Below, piece after piece: positions 1 through 11,640 of a stretch of 62,000 nucleotides of DNA (position 1 is the stretch's first letter; each line of letters starts with the position of its first letter). A program made the translations under genes and the position numbers. Source of the stretch: Chrysomallon squamiferum. Its lineage: Eukaryota > Mollusca > Gastropoda > Neomphalida > Peltospiridae. Under the pieces are notes generated by a model. The model saw only the letters and a program-made list of their open reading frames with translations. It did not search any database and was not told the origin of the DNA. The DNA lies in assembly GCA_012295275.1 (NCBI GenBank), contig CM022679.1, positions 1-62,000 on the forward strand. Direction: 5' to 3'.

Positions 1-639
1 GTTTTCTAACAAAGAGATGACAATGAGGCTGTGTTACCGTAGAAACCAGTTTTCAGTTCTATGAGACAAACACACCAATACGTGATCTAATATACCCGCT
101 TGAAGAGAACTTTGACCATCTCGTGATGGAGATAAAACTCAGGTGAGGTACTTCAGTTACAATGCATGGCCTTATTTAGTAAACTGATAATCATTGACGT
201 CAAATAAGAAAGATAACTAATCAGCAATACACGTTTATCTTCTGTCTTTAACATGAAATACAACATCCAGGTCCGGGTTTGTTTAAATAAAGGGTGGGGT
301 GTGGTATTTGTATAGTTACTTATTACAACCACTGTTAGCCGTAATGTAACAGCTACTACATCATTTTTGTAACATGTTAACTTGTATTACATTTTACAAA
401 TATAACAAACAACAACAACTACTACTACAACTAGTATTACTACTGTTACTACAAATACTACTATTATTATACCTGCTGACAGTATTGTTGCTTCAAGAGC
501 TTTACAACCACTACTAACTATTGTTACTATATTTGATAATATACTTTTAATTCTACCACTGCTACCACACTATCAGTACTTCTGCTATTACCTACTACTG
601 CTGGAATTAGTACTGTTATCACTACTACTACCATTCTGG

Positions 640-870
640 TACTAGTGCTGCAGTTGTTAATTCTACTCCTGCTGCTACAGTTTTACTACTACAACTATTA
701 CTACTACTACTGCTGCTGTTACTACTACTACTACTACAACTATTACTACTACTACTACTACTACAACTATTACTACAACTACTACTACTGCTATTACTAC
801 TACTACTACTACTCTACAACTATTACTACTACTACTACTACTGCTACTACTATAACTATCTCTATAACAA
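640..870. repeat. (ACT)n trinucleotide microsatellite, imperfect
   Basis: Runs of ACT interrupted by ACA and GCT. The impure version reaches back to about 405, suggesting an old array that has expanded and decayed several times. Long frames on both strands (poly-Tyr, poly-Val) come only from the repeat. Confidence 0.9.
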
Positions 871-1086
871 CTGGTATTAGTGTTACTGTCTTTATTGTCT
901 TGTAAATTCAAATGTCTTGATGCTAATTTTTCTTTGTTTAATATTAAGAATAATATTAAATAATATAATTAATTGATTACTAAAACACGTGCTAGTGATA
1001 ACATGACCTACTCGTCTGATTGTCAAGAGCAAAGTTTATTTGGTTATCTTAATTTTATTATCTGGAGATACACTCAGTATAAGTCA

Positions 1087-1091
<5 letters not shown>

Positions 1092-1125
<34 letters not shown>

Positions 1126-1225
1126 AAGCATTTTTTCCTTTATGAATAATGATAATCTTATATCTTATTAATAAATATATCTCTCTCTCTCTCTCACACA
1201 CACACATACACACAAACACACACAC
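1092..1225. repeat. (CA)n, then (TC)n and (CA)n microsatellites
   Basis: A pure (CA)n run of about 30 bases at 1092-1123 is followed after 55 bases by a compound (TC)n-(CA)n tract at about 1180-1225. Confidence 0.9.
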
Positions 1226-1600
1226 TTAGAATAAATAAATAAATAAATAAAAAGAATGTATGATTTTATGAGAAATTGGTGGAATTTTTTTCTTAGCAGA
1301 TTTCTTTCTTTCTTTCTTTATTTATTATTATTATGATTCTTATTGTTATTATTTTTAATTTAATTTTTATTATTATTTTCTCTTTATTATTATTATTATT
1401 ATTTTTTTTTTAAATATGGCATATTTTTCTATGTCTGTTGTAATATTGGAAAGTTTTAATTTCAATCAAATAACTTTATTATTGTATTTAAGAAATTAGA
1501 AGTGTTTTATCTGTGTTGGTATTCAAGATAATACAGGGTACAGAGGAAAAACTTGGTTTAATCGCTGAATGCAATTTGAAATATTTAAAATAAAATTCAA

Positions 1601-1648
<48 letters not shown>

Positions 1649-1930
1649 CAAATATAAATATAAATACTACTACTGCTTCTACTACAACTACTATTCCGAG
1701 TGCTACTCTTACTACAGCTGTTAATAATACTTCTGCAGCTACATCTACCACTACCATTAAAACTATTGTTAATACTACAACTACTGCGATTATTACAACA
1801 GTTGAAAATATTACTCCTGCTACGACTACCACTACTGCTACTATTAGCATTATTACTACTACTAGTATTACTACTAGCTATATTACGACTACTATTATTA
1901 TTACTACTACTATAACTACTACTATTACAA
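1601..1930. repeat. (AAT)n followed by degenerate (ACT)n
   Basis: Pure AAT units to about 1646 pass into a long imperfect ACT-type array to about 1930. This is the same kind of compound array as at 640-870. It carries no coding evidence. Confidence 0.85.
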
Positions 1931-2302
1931 CTGCTGTTGGTTACTTCTTCCAGTGCTAATATTAATAATCCCAATTCATTGACTATGTTATTACAAATAC
2001 TATTGCTATGGTTGCATGTAAAAACTAGATTGTTCTAGATTTTTCATCGATTGAAATTGCCAGAGTCATTTCTTTTGAGCTAATAAAATTTAGTTGCATT
2101 GAATTAATTTTAATATATATTGTAAATTCAAACGACCACAGTTTGAAATATTTGTTATCTGGGTTGAGTTTATGTAACGAACTTGTTATCAAAACACGAG
2201 TGAGCGAAACAAGACCTACTAATCTGTTTTGTCAAGTCTAAAATTCACTGCGTTGTATCAGCTTTATACCCAGGAGATAAAAATGTTTTACTTCACATAC
2301 AC

Positions 2303-2317
2303 AGAGAGAGAGAGAGA

Positions 2318-2381
<64 letters not shown>

Positions 2382-2437
2382 GATATATATATAGTATTTG
2401 GTATATCCGTTGTGTCGCATTCGTTATAGCTGAGATA

Positions 2438-2496
<59 letters not shown>
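2303..2496. repeat. Compound (GA)n-(CA)n-(GA)n, then (AAT)n
   Basis: GA, CA and GA dinucleotide blocks follow one another at 2303-2378. A pure (AAT)n block of about 60 bases follows at 2438-2496. Confidence 0.9.
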
Positions 2497-2499
<3 letters not shown>

Positions 2500-4899
2500 G
2501 AATGAATAAATAAATAAATATATAGTTGTATTAACAGTGACAAATCATGATGTGACATCCCTACTTTAAAGACAGACATGTAGATCATACAGGTTGTTTC
2601 AGGAACAGACCGTCATTTAGCTATTTTATCGTAAAACAATGTCGCTATTTATAGCGATGTTTATAACAAAGAAATTTAACCTCAGAAAATCTGAAGTAAA
2701 TGATTTAATAAACTTTTCAAAACGAATAAAATCACCTTCTGGTTTGATTTGAATCATTAAAAGATGATTACTTTGGTTTCACTATCATCAGTTTAGGTAG
2801 AACTTTTCTAAATCAGAGACAGAAACACTAAAAATTTGCGATTATCTCCCCTCCTCTGAAGTTTGATATATGCACATGCACTTGTTCCAGCTGTTTCAGA
2901 CGTTTTTGTTTTTTTATTAGGTTTTGTTTAACTTCCTTTTTGAACGACTGAGAAAATGTGATTTGTTTTCAATTCTAGATTTTATATAATAGTCTAAAAA
3001 AAGAATTGTTTATAAATCTTAATACGTCTTAAATCAAACCGTAAACCTACCATTAGACTTTTTGTTGTTGTTGAATTCAACTGAGAAATAGTAATTTTGA
3101 AAGGAGATAATGTCTTAGATCTTAACGATTTCTCTGTCCCTTTGTGCCTCTCTCCCACATCAATGCTTTTCAGTGTGTATATAAATATATTATCATTCAA
3201 TCTCGTTTTCTAAAAATAAATATGATTTTTTACCCTGATTTGATCCTCAGATAAGCCTGACATCTAGTGGAATGTCTGACACCATTATAATGTTAAGACA
3301 TCTATCTGTTTATTACACACATAGAAACGATATAAATATGAAATGTACTGATCAATATATTCTGCAACAGGAAACATCCTTATTATATATATCTATGCAG
3401 TGTTTATAGTGTTCACTGAATATGTACACACCAAAAAAATGAATAAAGAACCAATATTACAGTACTCCCTCAATTACGTATGATATTGTTACTTGTATTA
3501 CCTCCTACTATTACTACTATTAATAATGTTACTAAGTGCTACTATTCATCTATTACTTTGCTTCTGTTATTTCAGCTATGACTAGTGTAACATTATCTGT
3601 ATCACTACTTCCACAATCACATCTATTACTTCTACTATTATTTCAAAACAATATAAATAAAAATATTCCTCACTCTTAGGAAACTGTTTCTCAAGTCTGA
3701 TGAAAATGCTAGCTACAAATATGTAATGAAAAACAGAAAATAAAATAATTTGAAATATTTACTTCAACAAGAAAAAGAAAAGATCAACATCAAAACTACT
3801 TTTTCATATGAAAAAGATAATTTTAGAATTGTTTCAACAAAATCCATACAAAATCATGGTCTAATATGTATCTGAAGTTTCAATTTAAAAACTATTTTAA
3901 ATGTTTAAAAAGGTTTTAAAGTGCTGAGAATGCTATAAAACATAATCATACGAAGATTTCTGAATTATCCAATAAAAGTATATTAATAAAATAAAATAAA
4001 AGAATACCAAGACATTTGGACAGAAAAAAAATTAAAAATTACTAAACAACTTAACATACAATGTAATCTGCAAATTAATCATTAAAAAAATATCTTCCAA
4101 ACAACAGATCTTCTTCCATTTTATGTTTTATTAACAAACATTTTCATAAATCTTTACCACTTCTTTAATAAAAAAAATTAATAATAATAAAGTTATCTCC
4201 CTTGAGCTATACAATTTGTAGTTTTTTTTAAAGCAGTAAATCAAGGATTTCTATATAAGTCATTTTTTAAATAATTTCTTTTTCACACACTTGACTGTCT
4301 GGTCCAAACATTCTGTCTACTGGTCTATGTCTGACTGTATCTTGCATGAATGACACTTTGAATCTGAAATCACAGTTTCACAGATTTATAAATTCTTCAG
4401 TAAGTGCAGTCCACATAACAAGTAACTGTTTTTAAAATATTACTTTTGGTGTGGAACTTTCTAATAGCTCTCAATATTCTTCAAGAATCCAGTTCTTCAT
4501 ATTTGTTGTGGTTTTATCTTCTGCTGTTTCTTCTGTTTAGTTTGTTCATTAAAGTGAGAAAACTTGAATAACTTGGAGATAAACACAGCAAGTCACTTAG
4601 AATCAATGTCACTTCTCACATTTTCTTTCATTATCAAAACAAGCTTATGATAAAGGACCCTGAAGAAAAAATAAAATAAATATTATTAATTAAAATAATA
4701 GTCAGAGTTGTATAAACAATATTAAACAATTTACCATGAAAGTAGATATGAGTCAAATGGGATGGGTTCTGACTTTTTTATTTTCATGACTTTTTACTTA
4801 CTGTTAAAAAGCCATTTATTCCATGGACAAAATCAATTTACTTTAGCATTTGTATTTATTTCATTTCACTTTATTTCATTGTGAATCATTTAATTTATT

Positions 4900-4965
4900 T
4901 CAGTTCAGTTCAGTTCAGTTCAGTTCATGTATTGTATTGTATTGTATTGTATTGTATTGTATTGC
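4900..4965. repeat. Pentanucleotide repeats (CAGTT)n and (ATTGT)n
   Basis: About five CAGTT units directly precede about seven ATTGT units. A looser (TTTCA)n region surrounds them on both sides. Confidence 0.85.
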
Positions 4966-5213
4966 ATAGTATTTGATTTATTTGATTTTATTGTATTATT
5001 ATTTCATTTCATTTATTGTATTTCACAGCACCCCACAACACTTCATTTAATTTCATTTCATTGTATTTCATTTTAGTGTATAATCATATATCATTTCATT
5101 TCATTGATTTCACTGTATTTGCTTTGATTTCCTTCAATTCACTGTTTATGTATGTATATGGAGGTTTGTGTGTGCATGTTTTAATGTGTGTGAATATTTG
5201 GAGGTGCATGTGT

Positions 5214-5215
5214 TG

Positions 5216-5254
<39 letters not shown>
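5214..5254. repeat. (TG)n microsatellite
   Basis: Pure TG run of about 40 bases, placed about 20 bases beyond the donor site of the last EGF-type exon on the minus strand. Confidence 0.9.
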
Positions 5255-5255
<1 letters not shown>

Positions 5256-5274
5256 TATATTAATATATATCTAC

Positions 5275-5389
5275 CTGTACAAGTAATTTTCTCAGTTTCC
5301 CACTTATAAACATCCATACAGGAACATGTATAGCCTCCATGTAGTTTTAATTCTGAGTATAAATATTGTTGAATTACATTCATCTATAT
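5275..5389 (-). pseudogene. Calcium-binding EGF exon 5, frameshifted
   Basis: Acceptor TTTATTTTTTCAG, donor GTAGAT. Begins DIDECNSTIF and, after a shift, ends GGYTCSCMDVYKWETEKITC. Length 115 bases. The DIDEC start and the YTCSC core are standard for cbEGF domains. Confidence 0.75.
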
Positions 5390-5930
5390 CTGAAAAAATA
5401 AATCATATCTCAATCATTAACAACTAAACATACTCCTACATTTTGACAAGTTTCTGAAATTACTCAAATAATTTATAAGACATTATTTATAAGAAATATA
5501 TGGATTAACCAAAACTTAAGATTCATAGATTCTGAGATGTTTTGAGCAGTTTATAAAATTAGTCAGGTTTGATATAACTATTATTAATAAAAATAAAAAT
5601 TATTCATAGACCTTGACAAGTTTCTGAAATAGTATTAACTGCTTTGAAATTGTTCTTAATTCCAGAAAAGAGAACTTTAACTTAACTATTTGAATAGCAC
5701 AAAAGCTACTAATGCATACTCAAGCTACAAACTGATTGTTGAATATATAATGAACATGACATTAATAATAAAAAAAAAAAAAAAAAAATAAAAAAAATAA
5801 AAAATACACATAATGGTAGAAATGCTGGCCATTCCAATTCAAAGAGATAACACTTAAACTCGAAATATGAATAAACTAAGAATGCTTGAAGTGAACAAGT
5901 TAACCTGAGAACCAGATAGAACTGACTCAC

Positions 5931-6049
5931 CTGAGCATGTTTTGTTGTCTGAATTAAAGGTAAACATTTCTACACAAACACTGCTCCACTGTGTCATGCA
6001 CCCTGCAGCCCTGTTCACACATGAACTGTTCACTGCAGCACTGTCACAA
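5931..6049 (-). pseudogene. Cysteine-rich EGF-like exon 4
   Basis: Acceptor TTTTATGTTCAG, donor GTGAGT. It reads CDSAAVNSSCVNRAAGC, then a VCVEMFTFNSDNKTCSG end. The five cysteines are roughly EGF-spaced but the domain is less typical than its neighbours. At 119 bases it is one base short of a symmetric phase-1 exon, so its start does not join the previous exon in frame. Confidence 0.6.
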
Positions 6050-6389
6050 CTGAACATAAAATAGTTTTATAACTTTATTATATTTTGTCACAACAGGGTT
6101 TGTTTTTGTTTCTTTTTTGTTGTTAACAATGTTAATTTCTTAGTCACTGAAATCTGATTTTCTGTGTTAAATAAACATTCTCTTAATTTTGAATAAAAAA
6201 TTATTGACAAGAAAAAAATTATATTTTTATTATTATATTTATTTATTTATTATATTTTAATGCAGAAAAAGTAAATTTTGTAAATGAGATATTAATTAAC
6301 TCATTTCTATGTAATTTTTCAGTTTAAAACTCCCATTCTGTTTTCTTTGATAATTAAAATCACAAAAATATGTAAAAAATGCATCAATC

Positions 6390-6690
6390 ATTTGTATCAT
6401 TTAACTATTTCATAAATAATAAAAAATCATTTGAAACATATAACTGTTTATTAATAATAAGAAATCATTTGTAACATAACTATTTCATAAATAATAAGAA
6501 ATCATTTGCAACATGTAACTGTTTATTAAATAATAAGAAATCATTTGTAACATATAACTATTTATTAAATAATAAAAAATCATTTGTAACATGTAACTGT
6601 TTATTAAATAATAAGAAATCATTTGTATCATTTAACTATTTCATAAATAATAAGGAATTATTTGTAACATATAACTCTTTATTAAATAAA
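6390..6690. repeat. Minisatellite, unit about 40 bp
   Basis: About seven imperfect copies of a unit containing AATAATAAGAAATCATTTGT followed by AACATATAACTGTTTATT. It lies in an intron of the broken EGF gene. Confidence 0.8.
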
Positions 6691-6764
6691 ACATTATAAT
6701 TTCAACTTGTTACGAGATTTTTAATACTGCGTAATTAACTATTTATTAAGTATACCTTACTCAC

Positions 6765-6933
6765 CTGTACATTCATCTGACAAGTTGTGATATCCTGTCT
6801 TACACTCAAATGATAGGAGAGTGGCAGGTTTTTGCAATTGCTGTTTGCTTGACATGAAACTGTTGAAACACTACATTCATCTCTGTTGTTTTCACATCAC
6901 ACACCACCCAGCCAGCTTTACACTGACAATGGT
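6765..6933 (-). pseudogene. EGF exon 3, about one and a half domains, frameshifted twice
   Basis: Acceptor TTTTTCCCTCAG, donor GTGAGTA. Pieces in three frames: DHCQCKAGWVV (end of one EGF), RDECSVSTVSCQANSNCKNL (start of a cbEGF) and SFECKTGYHNLSDEC (its end). The order and spacing are those of a normal EGF pair. Confidence 0.75.
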
Positions 6934-7159
6934 CTGAGGGAAAAATAAAATTTAATTTGAAAATAAATCAATTTTTTTTGCAAGTATTTATTATAAAACT
7001 AAATTTATAAAATTATATTAAAAGTATAATCTAAATATCATGAAAATTGCTAATTTTACACATTAAGTTGCTTCAGATTTCAAAATATAATTATGTTTTT
7101 AAAATATTTAAAAATTTATTTTTACATTATTGTATTTTGTAATGAGAAATTCTGCTTAC

Positions 7160-7290
7160 TAACACATGTTGTCTGGTCATTTTCAAGTTTCTTCCCAGCC
7201 AGACAGGAACAAGTGAATCCACTGATTTTGTTAGTACAAGTATCAGTATACTTAGTAAAATGGCATCAGTTGATGTATACTCATTTATAT
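7160..7290 (-). pseudogene. Calcium-binding EGF exon 2, frameshifted
   Basis: Starts DINEY (tyrosine where the first cysteine of a cbEGF is expected). After a one-base shift it continues CHFTKYTDTC and SGFTCSCLAGKKLENDQTTC. Acceptor follows an (AAT)n-derived pyrimidine tract; donor is GTAAGC. The length of 131 bases is one short of 132. Confidence 0.8.
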
Positions 7291-7622
7291 CTAAATAATA
7301 ATAATAATAATAATAATAAAATAATACTAATAATAAAGTAATAAGCTTATTTCAAATGGCTTAGTATAATATTGTTCAAACTTTTATTTTTTTTCTGCAT
7401 TTATACTGAATACAATTACAGCCTCATGTTTTAATACATAAATGTACATGTGCATATGTATATAAAAGATAAAAAGAAATAAAACTTTAAAAAATGAAAT
7501 AAACAAAAAAGACTGAAAGTATAGGTACAACAGAAAAGATTAGTAAATGTTAATAAACCAAGGACTTTTTTCTAGTTAAATGTATAAAGCAATATTCAGT
7601 ACTGACAACACATGAGTTGTAC

Positions 7623-7723
7623 CTGTTGCTAGTTTGTATCCAAAGTTACAACTGTAGAGTCCTGTTTGTCCACACTGGTGCAATAATGGCTGCAGCTGAG
7701 ATGAGAGTAAAACTGACATGGAT
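7623..7723 (-). pseudogene. EGF-like exon 1 (C-terminal cEGF type), frameshifted
   Basis: Acceptor ...ATACAGTTTCAG, donor GTACAA. The frame reads DPCQFYSHLSCSHYCTSVDK, then shifts by one base and continues YSCNFGYKLATG. The cysteine spacing and the final CxxGYxL match an EGF domain. The length of 101 bases is one short of a symmetric phase-1 exon. Confidence 0.75.
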
Positions 7724-8069
7724 CTGAAACTGTATTGAGAAAACTGATATTAGCTTTACTTAATTAATATAATAATACTTTTGTAAATGTTACTACTGTG
7801 TCAAACTCAGCTATTTGTGAAATTATCATCTGAGACAAGACAGTCACTCCTTTCAGTTTTTGCTTTGATAGATACAGTTTAGAGAAAAAAAGCTAAGATG
7901 ACAGTTTCAAACACAACACAGATGAAATGTGTCTGTAGTTTAATATGAAGTGATCAAGCAGACACAATAGAGAAGAATAATCTTACAATATTTATTTAAC
8001 AGCTATAACAATATTGTCACTCTGGTGTAAAGTATTACACATGTTTATATATATTTATTTCTTCTGCAG

Positions 8070-9300
8070 AGACTGTTACAGCTGTTTCTCTCTCTAGAAA
8101 TAAGAAATGTATTGTTCTCATTGATGATATATTTGGTAAGACTAATCTTGTTTCAGATTTCATAGACTCATGGAAACTGAAATTTCCAAAGATATCGAAT
8201 CTTGATCAGGATGGTTCTTTGAAATGTATTATTTCTTTAAGAAAACAAATATTTTCAGAAAGTGAAATTAGTTTGAAGGAATTTGGTCTGTTTAATGAAA
8301 ATCATGTTCTTGATCTGCAGAGTAATGACAGTTGTCTGGATTTTGATGAAAAGAAAGAAATTATAAACAAATATCTGCAACAAAAAGATGTTACAATGAA
8401 TACAAATTATAAATAGGCTGTCACTGACAGTTCATCTACAGTTTGGATTTCCTCAGGTGTGTGTGTATTATGTTAACTGTAGAATATGTCACATATCAGC
8501 TGGAAAACTGGAAAAATTCTAAATCTTCAGAGATCAATTACCTAGTTCTACTGCTGATCTTGTTCCAACAAGGCAGTTTCAACATTGATTTACTGGACCC
8601 TTTTGAAGATGACACTGACAGTGACATAATGAAATTAGTAAGACTGCTAGAGCAGTAAAAAAACTTCTCTCAAACAAACAAACAAAACAGATGATGTAAT
8701 GCGTGGCAGCTATTTGAAATACCGTGACAATAAATTCACATTTATTCATCAGTCAGTGTTTGTTTGTTTCCAAAGAAAACAGCAGAGTTGCTAGAAGTGT
8801 GTCCTGTTTCCATGTTGTTAGAACATGATGTAATGCCTGGAGTGTCTAACAAAAGTCACAATGTTCTTGCTCGCAAATTTACAGACTTACCTGCATCAAG
8901 CAGTTTCAGAAATATAATTTCAAATCCATCACTGAAAGATTAAGAGTTTCTAAAATATTGCATGTAGAAAAAAAAGACTTTTATTGAAAGTTTCTATAAA
9001 TCATTTGTACATGTATACACTGCTAATGAAATATTCAGTAATGTTTCATGTCTTCTTGACAATGATTCAAAATTTCACTCTAGTTACACATTGTATTTGA
9101 AAGTTATCGAAATGTTATAAATTCATCATCTGTTACAAGTGAGTGTACTGTGAATGGACAAAAAACATTGTCAAGATCTTTGGAAAATGAATTTAACATA
9201 TATGAAAAAGAACTTTTGGATATTTCTTGTTTGTTTAGTGATGAAGATGTTATGAGAATGTTTGCTAAAATTAGGTGTTATTCCAACATTTGATACATTC
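8070..9300 (+). pseudogene. nSTAND3-type NTPase remnant
   Basis: After an acceptor (TTTCTTCTGCAG) the plus strand reads a Walker-B-like segment KCIVLIDDIFGKTNL, then KFPKIS, KCIISLRKQIF (equivalent of the 'TCR/LR' sensor segment) and EKKEIINKYL, before a stop at 8414-8416. The family pattern continues in other frames: FGFPQVCVYYV near 8445, YQLENWKNSKSSEINYLVLL near 8490, GSYLKYRDNKFTFIHQSVF near 8705, and an SNKSHNVLARKF stretch near 8850. These steps are in the order of the nSTAND3 domain of STAND-class signalling NTPases. No Walker A loop is visible, so the N-terminal part is missing or upstream beyond an intron. At least four frame changes plus stops make it a pseudogene. In molluscs the domain occurs in large receptor-like and innate-immune-like proteins; that role is inference here. 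Confidence 0.75.
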
Positions 9301-9652
9301 TGTGAGGCTGCATGTTAAAAAACAGACAGTGCTGCAATATACAAAGAAGTGTTAGATTGTGCTCACATATGGATTGTGCTTGCTGAGTGGAATTCAGAAA
9401 TAAAAGATAGTTTCATTTACTTTATTTATTTAGTTTCAGATTCTTATTTATATTATTTGTAGCTATTTGTATTACTGATACCCTTATTACTTTTCTTTTT
9501 TCTTTTTTACTGTTCTTCATTTGTCTTTTACTTTCTATAACAAATATACCTTTCATCTTTATCTCGGTCTCAAAGTAAGTTACAATAGCTTTAGACTTTT
9601 TAAAATTAATATAGACTTGTCTAAATATTTAAAATAGAACTATTTTTTTCTT

Positions 9653-11095
9653 TTAAAAGGGGAAAATAACAATTACACTACAAACAACACACAATGGCAA
9701 CCAAACACATGAAAACATACAGCACTGTGACTGGTGACTCAGATAAGGAAACCAGATTCCAAAACAACCGAGGGACAGGAGCCCTAACTCAGAAGAAAAA
9801 AACAAATGTAACAGCAGACAAAAAACAAAAGAAATGACAACACATCCACACACACACACACATTCTGACTGAGAGGAAACAGCGGAACAAAAACTCATTA
9901 ACAGAAATCTACACATTTAGCGACACCGACACTGAAAATGAAAGTGACCAAAACATTTGGGAAACAATAAAAACGAAAAAAAAAACACATATTCAACACT
10001 GGGCTACATCGCGATCCACAAAAAAACCCCACACAGACATCAAAAAAAAGTGGCGATATTTGTTGGAAGCACAAATACATATCATCAACAAAACAACTAA
10101 AGTAAACAAAAATCAAAATGCACAAGAAATATATTTTGAAATAGATTCAAAATAATTGAAAGCTATAGGTTCCAGCATAACTATCTGGGATGAAGTATTT
10201 ATTACCAAAAAATAATCCCTTACACCCAACAAACAAAGAAAATACCACAACCCAGAAAAACACAGCTCAAGCAACAGGAGCCAAAACAAACATTAATTAC
10301 ACAGCAACAACCCAAACAAACAACAAAAAACAAAGAAAAAACAATTCACAAACACATCTCCAAAGATTTGGGTTTTTACTACACTTATGCAGACAAGCAT
10401 GATTTCTTTGAGATGTTTAACAAAGAAATAATACAACCAACAAAAGCTAAATTAGTTAGTGTGGAAATGTGGAAAAATCCAAGCTATGGACCACACTATT
10501 GCCCAAGTAAGGACATTGCAACATTATGCAAATGGCAAGTGCTCAATCAACTAAAAAGTGACCATCACCCAAAACTCACCAACTACAACAGCTAGAATAC
10601 CTTCTCGGATAGATCCATTTTCACACCCAAATGGAACTTCAACAAAGAGGACTGGGAAGGCTTCTACAAAGCATGCAGGAACATCACAAAGAACCACAAT
10701 GACATCAACACCTACTGCACATCACTCACCAACACGATACACTCCACTGCCAACAAAACACTGGGAACTTTTTTGAAACAACATCGACCACAAAACATCA
10801 GTCAAAGACATGTGGGCCAAAGTGAAAAACATCCAAGGCAAAAAACCCACAGAATCAACACTCTCAGCAAAAACAACATTGCATTCACCTGAGCCAGCAT
10901 CTAAACAACAACAATTTAATCAGAAAACATCAAAGCGGCTTCAGGAAGAAACACAGCACAAACAACCAGATTGCACGCCTGCAAACATCAATCAACCAAT
11001 CTTTTAGGAAATCAAAAAAAGTCATTGCAGTATTCCTAGACATTGAAAAAGCATTCGACATGGTGTGGAGGGAAGGACTGCTCGTCAAATAAATT
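9653..11095 (+). mobile_element. Jockey-like LINE fragment with RT motif
   Basis: The strand is A/C-rich, as in many non-LTR elements. A possible ORF1 start (MATKHMKTYSTVTG) is at 9693. Near 10540 it reads KWQVLNQLKSDHHPKL, with the SDH motif of APE-type endonucleases. Near 10620 the linker FTPKWNFNKEDWEGFYKAC follows. From about 10890 to 11088 one frame reads HLSQHLNNNNLIRKHQSGF and then VIAVFLDIEKAFDMVWREGL, the fingers/palm start of a reverse transcriptase. The endonuclease N-part, the SPGPDGI-type region and everything after palm motif A are gone, so it is a dead copy with internal deletions. A second copy lies at 17050-17960. Confidence 0.85.
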
Positions 11096-11134
11096 GTATT
11101 AATATAAACATTTTGTACCTGTATTTTTGATTAC

Positions 11135-11248
11135 CTGGGTCAGTGGGTGATACGAGTCTTTGGGACATGTTTGAATCAATTAAGCCAGAACCTTTTCTTT
11201 TCTTTTTTTGAAAAAAGCGGTAACATATTCCAGTGGAAGTTCAGCCAT
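11135..11248 (-). pseudogene. Coding-like exon MAELPLEYVTA..., frameshifted at a homopolymer
   Basis: Acceptor TTTTGTATTTACAG immediately precedes an ATG; donor is GTAATC. It reads MAELPLEYVTAFF and, after a shift inside the TTTTTTCAAAAAAA run, QKKKRKGSGLIDSNMSQRL and VSPTDP. The composition is convincingly coding but I do not recognise the protein. It lies directly after the LINE fragment and could be the start of another element's ORF1 or of a lost host gene. Confidence 0.45.
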
Positions 11249-11325
11249 CTGTAAATACAAAATAAATATATAACATGAATATACATGATTAACAGTTTTA
11301 AAAGATTTTATTATTATATATACAG

Positions 11326-11640
11326 GGCTCGAAATGGCCAGTCACCAGTCGCCAATTGACACCGAAGTTCTGTTTCGGCGACTGGAAAGTGGGATGATAA
11401 CAAAATTCTCGATTAGTCGCCCAAAATATATTATTTGAATTTTGTTTCTGTAAGTTATAACATAATAGCCTCTATTTCACATAAAAGGTTTGCTCATAGT
11501 TCGATAAACTGGACGTATCGCCTTACCTTAGTTTTCGAACATCTCTGTGTTTATAAACACTCATTTTGTAGACCGGATATGCATATAGTAACTGTGGTCT
11601 TGATAAACAAAACCGCAAGTCTCGCTGACCTAGTATCGTA
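11326..11640 (+). repeat. Interspersed repeat, copy A
   Basis: Starts GGGCTCGAAATGGCCAGTC, followed by CAGTCGCC and, further on, TTTCACATAAAAGGTTTG and CTGGACGTATCG. The same blocks recur in reverse at 19460-19715 and partly forward at 18690-18830. No protein-coding capacity is seen. It could be a MITE or other non-autonomous DNA element; the target-site duplications are not clear. Confidence 0.7.

Larger units (their letters stand above)
1..4620. other. Gene-free, repeat-rich stretch
   Basis: No exon with convincing splice sites or family resemblance is visible on either strand. The sequence is AT-rich and broken up by trinucleotide (ACT, AAT), dinucleotide (CA, GA) and tetranucleotide (AAAT, CTTT) arrays, listed separately where long. 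The open frames here are simple poly-Tyr, poly-Val or poly-Asn readings of those arrays. From about 2540 to 4620 the DNA is mostly unique and AT-rich, with no feature I can name. Confidence 0.6.
5275..7723 (-). pseudogene. Broken multi-exon EGF-domain gene
   Basis: Five exons on the minus strand (7723-7623, 7290-7160, 6933-6765, 6049-5931, 5389-5275) each have a clear acceptor and donor, and four of them begin with the two bases expected of phase-1 EGF exons. Three carry recognisable calcium-binding EGF signatures (DINE-, RDEC, DIDEC starts; CSC and GY motifs). Their lengths are 101, 131, 169, 119 and 115 bases, so none keeps the frame, and in each the EGF pattern resumes in another frame. 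This points to a membrane or secreted multi-EGF protein that is no longer translatable as read here. A possible terminal exon starts at 4659 after the acceptor TTTTTTCTTCAG. No signal peptide or membrane segment is visible. Alternatives are assembly indels or a very young pseudogene. Confidence 0.75.
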
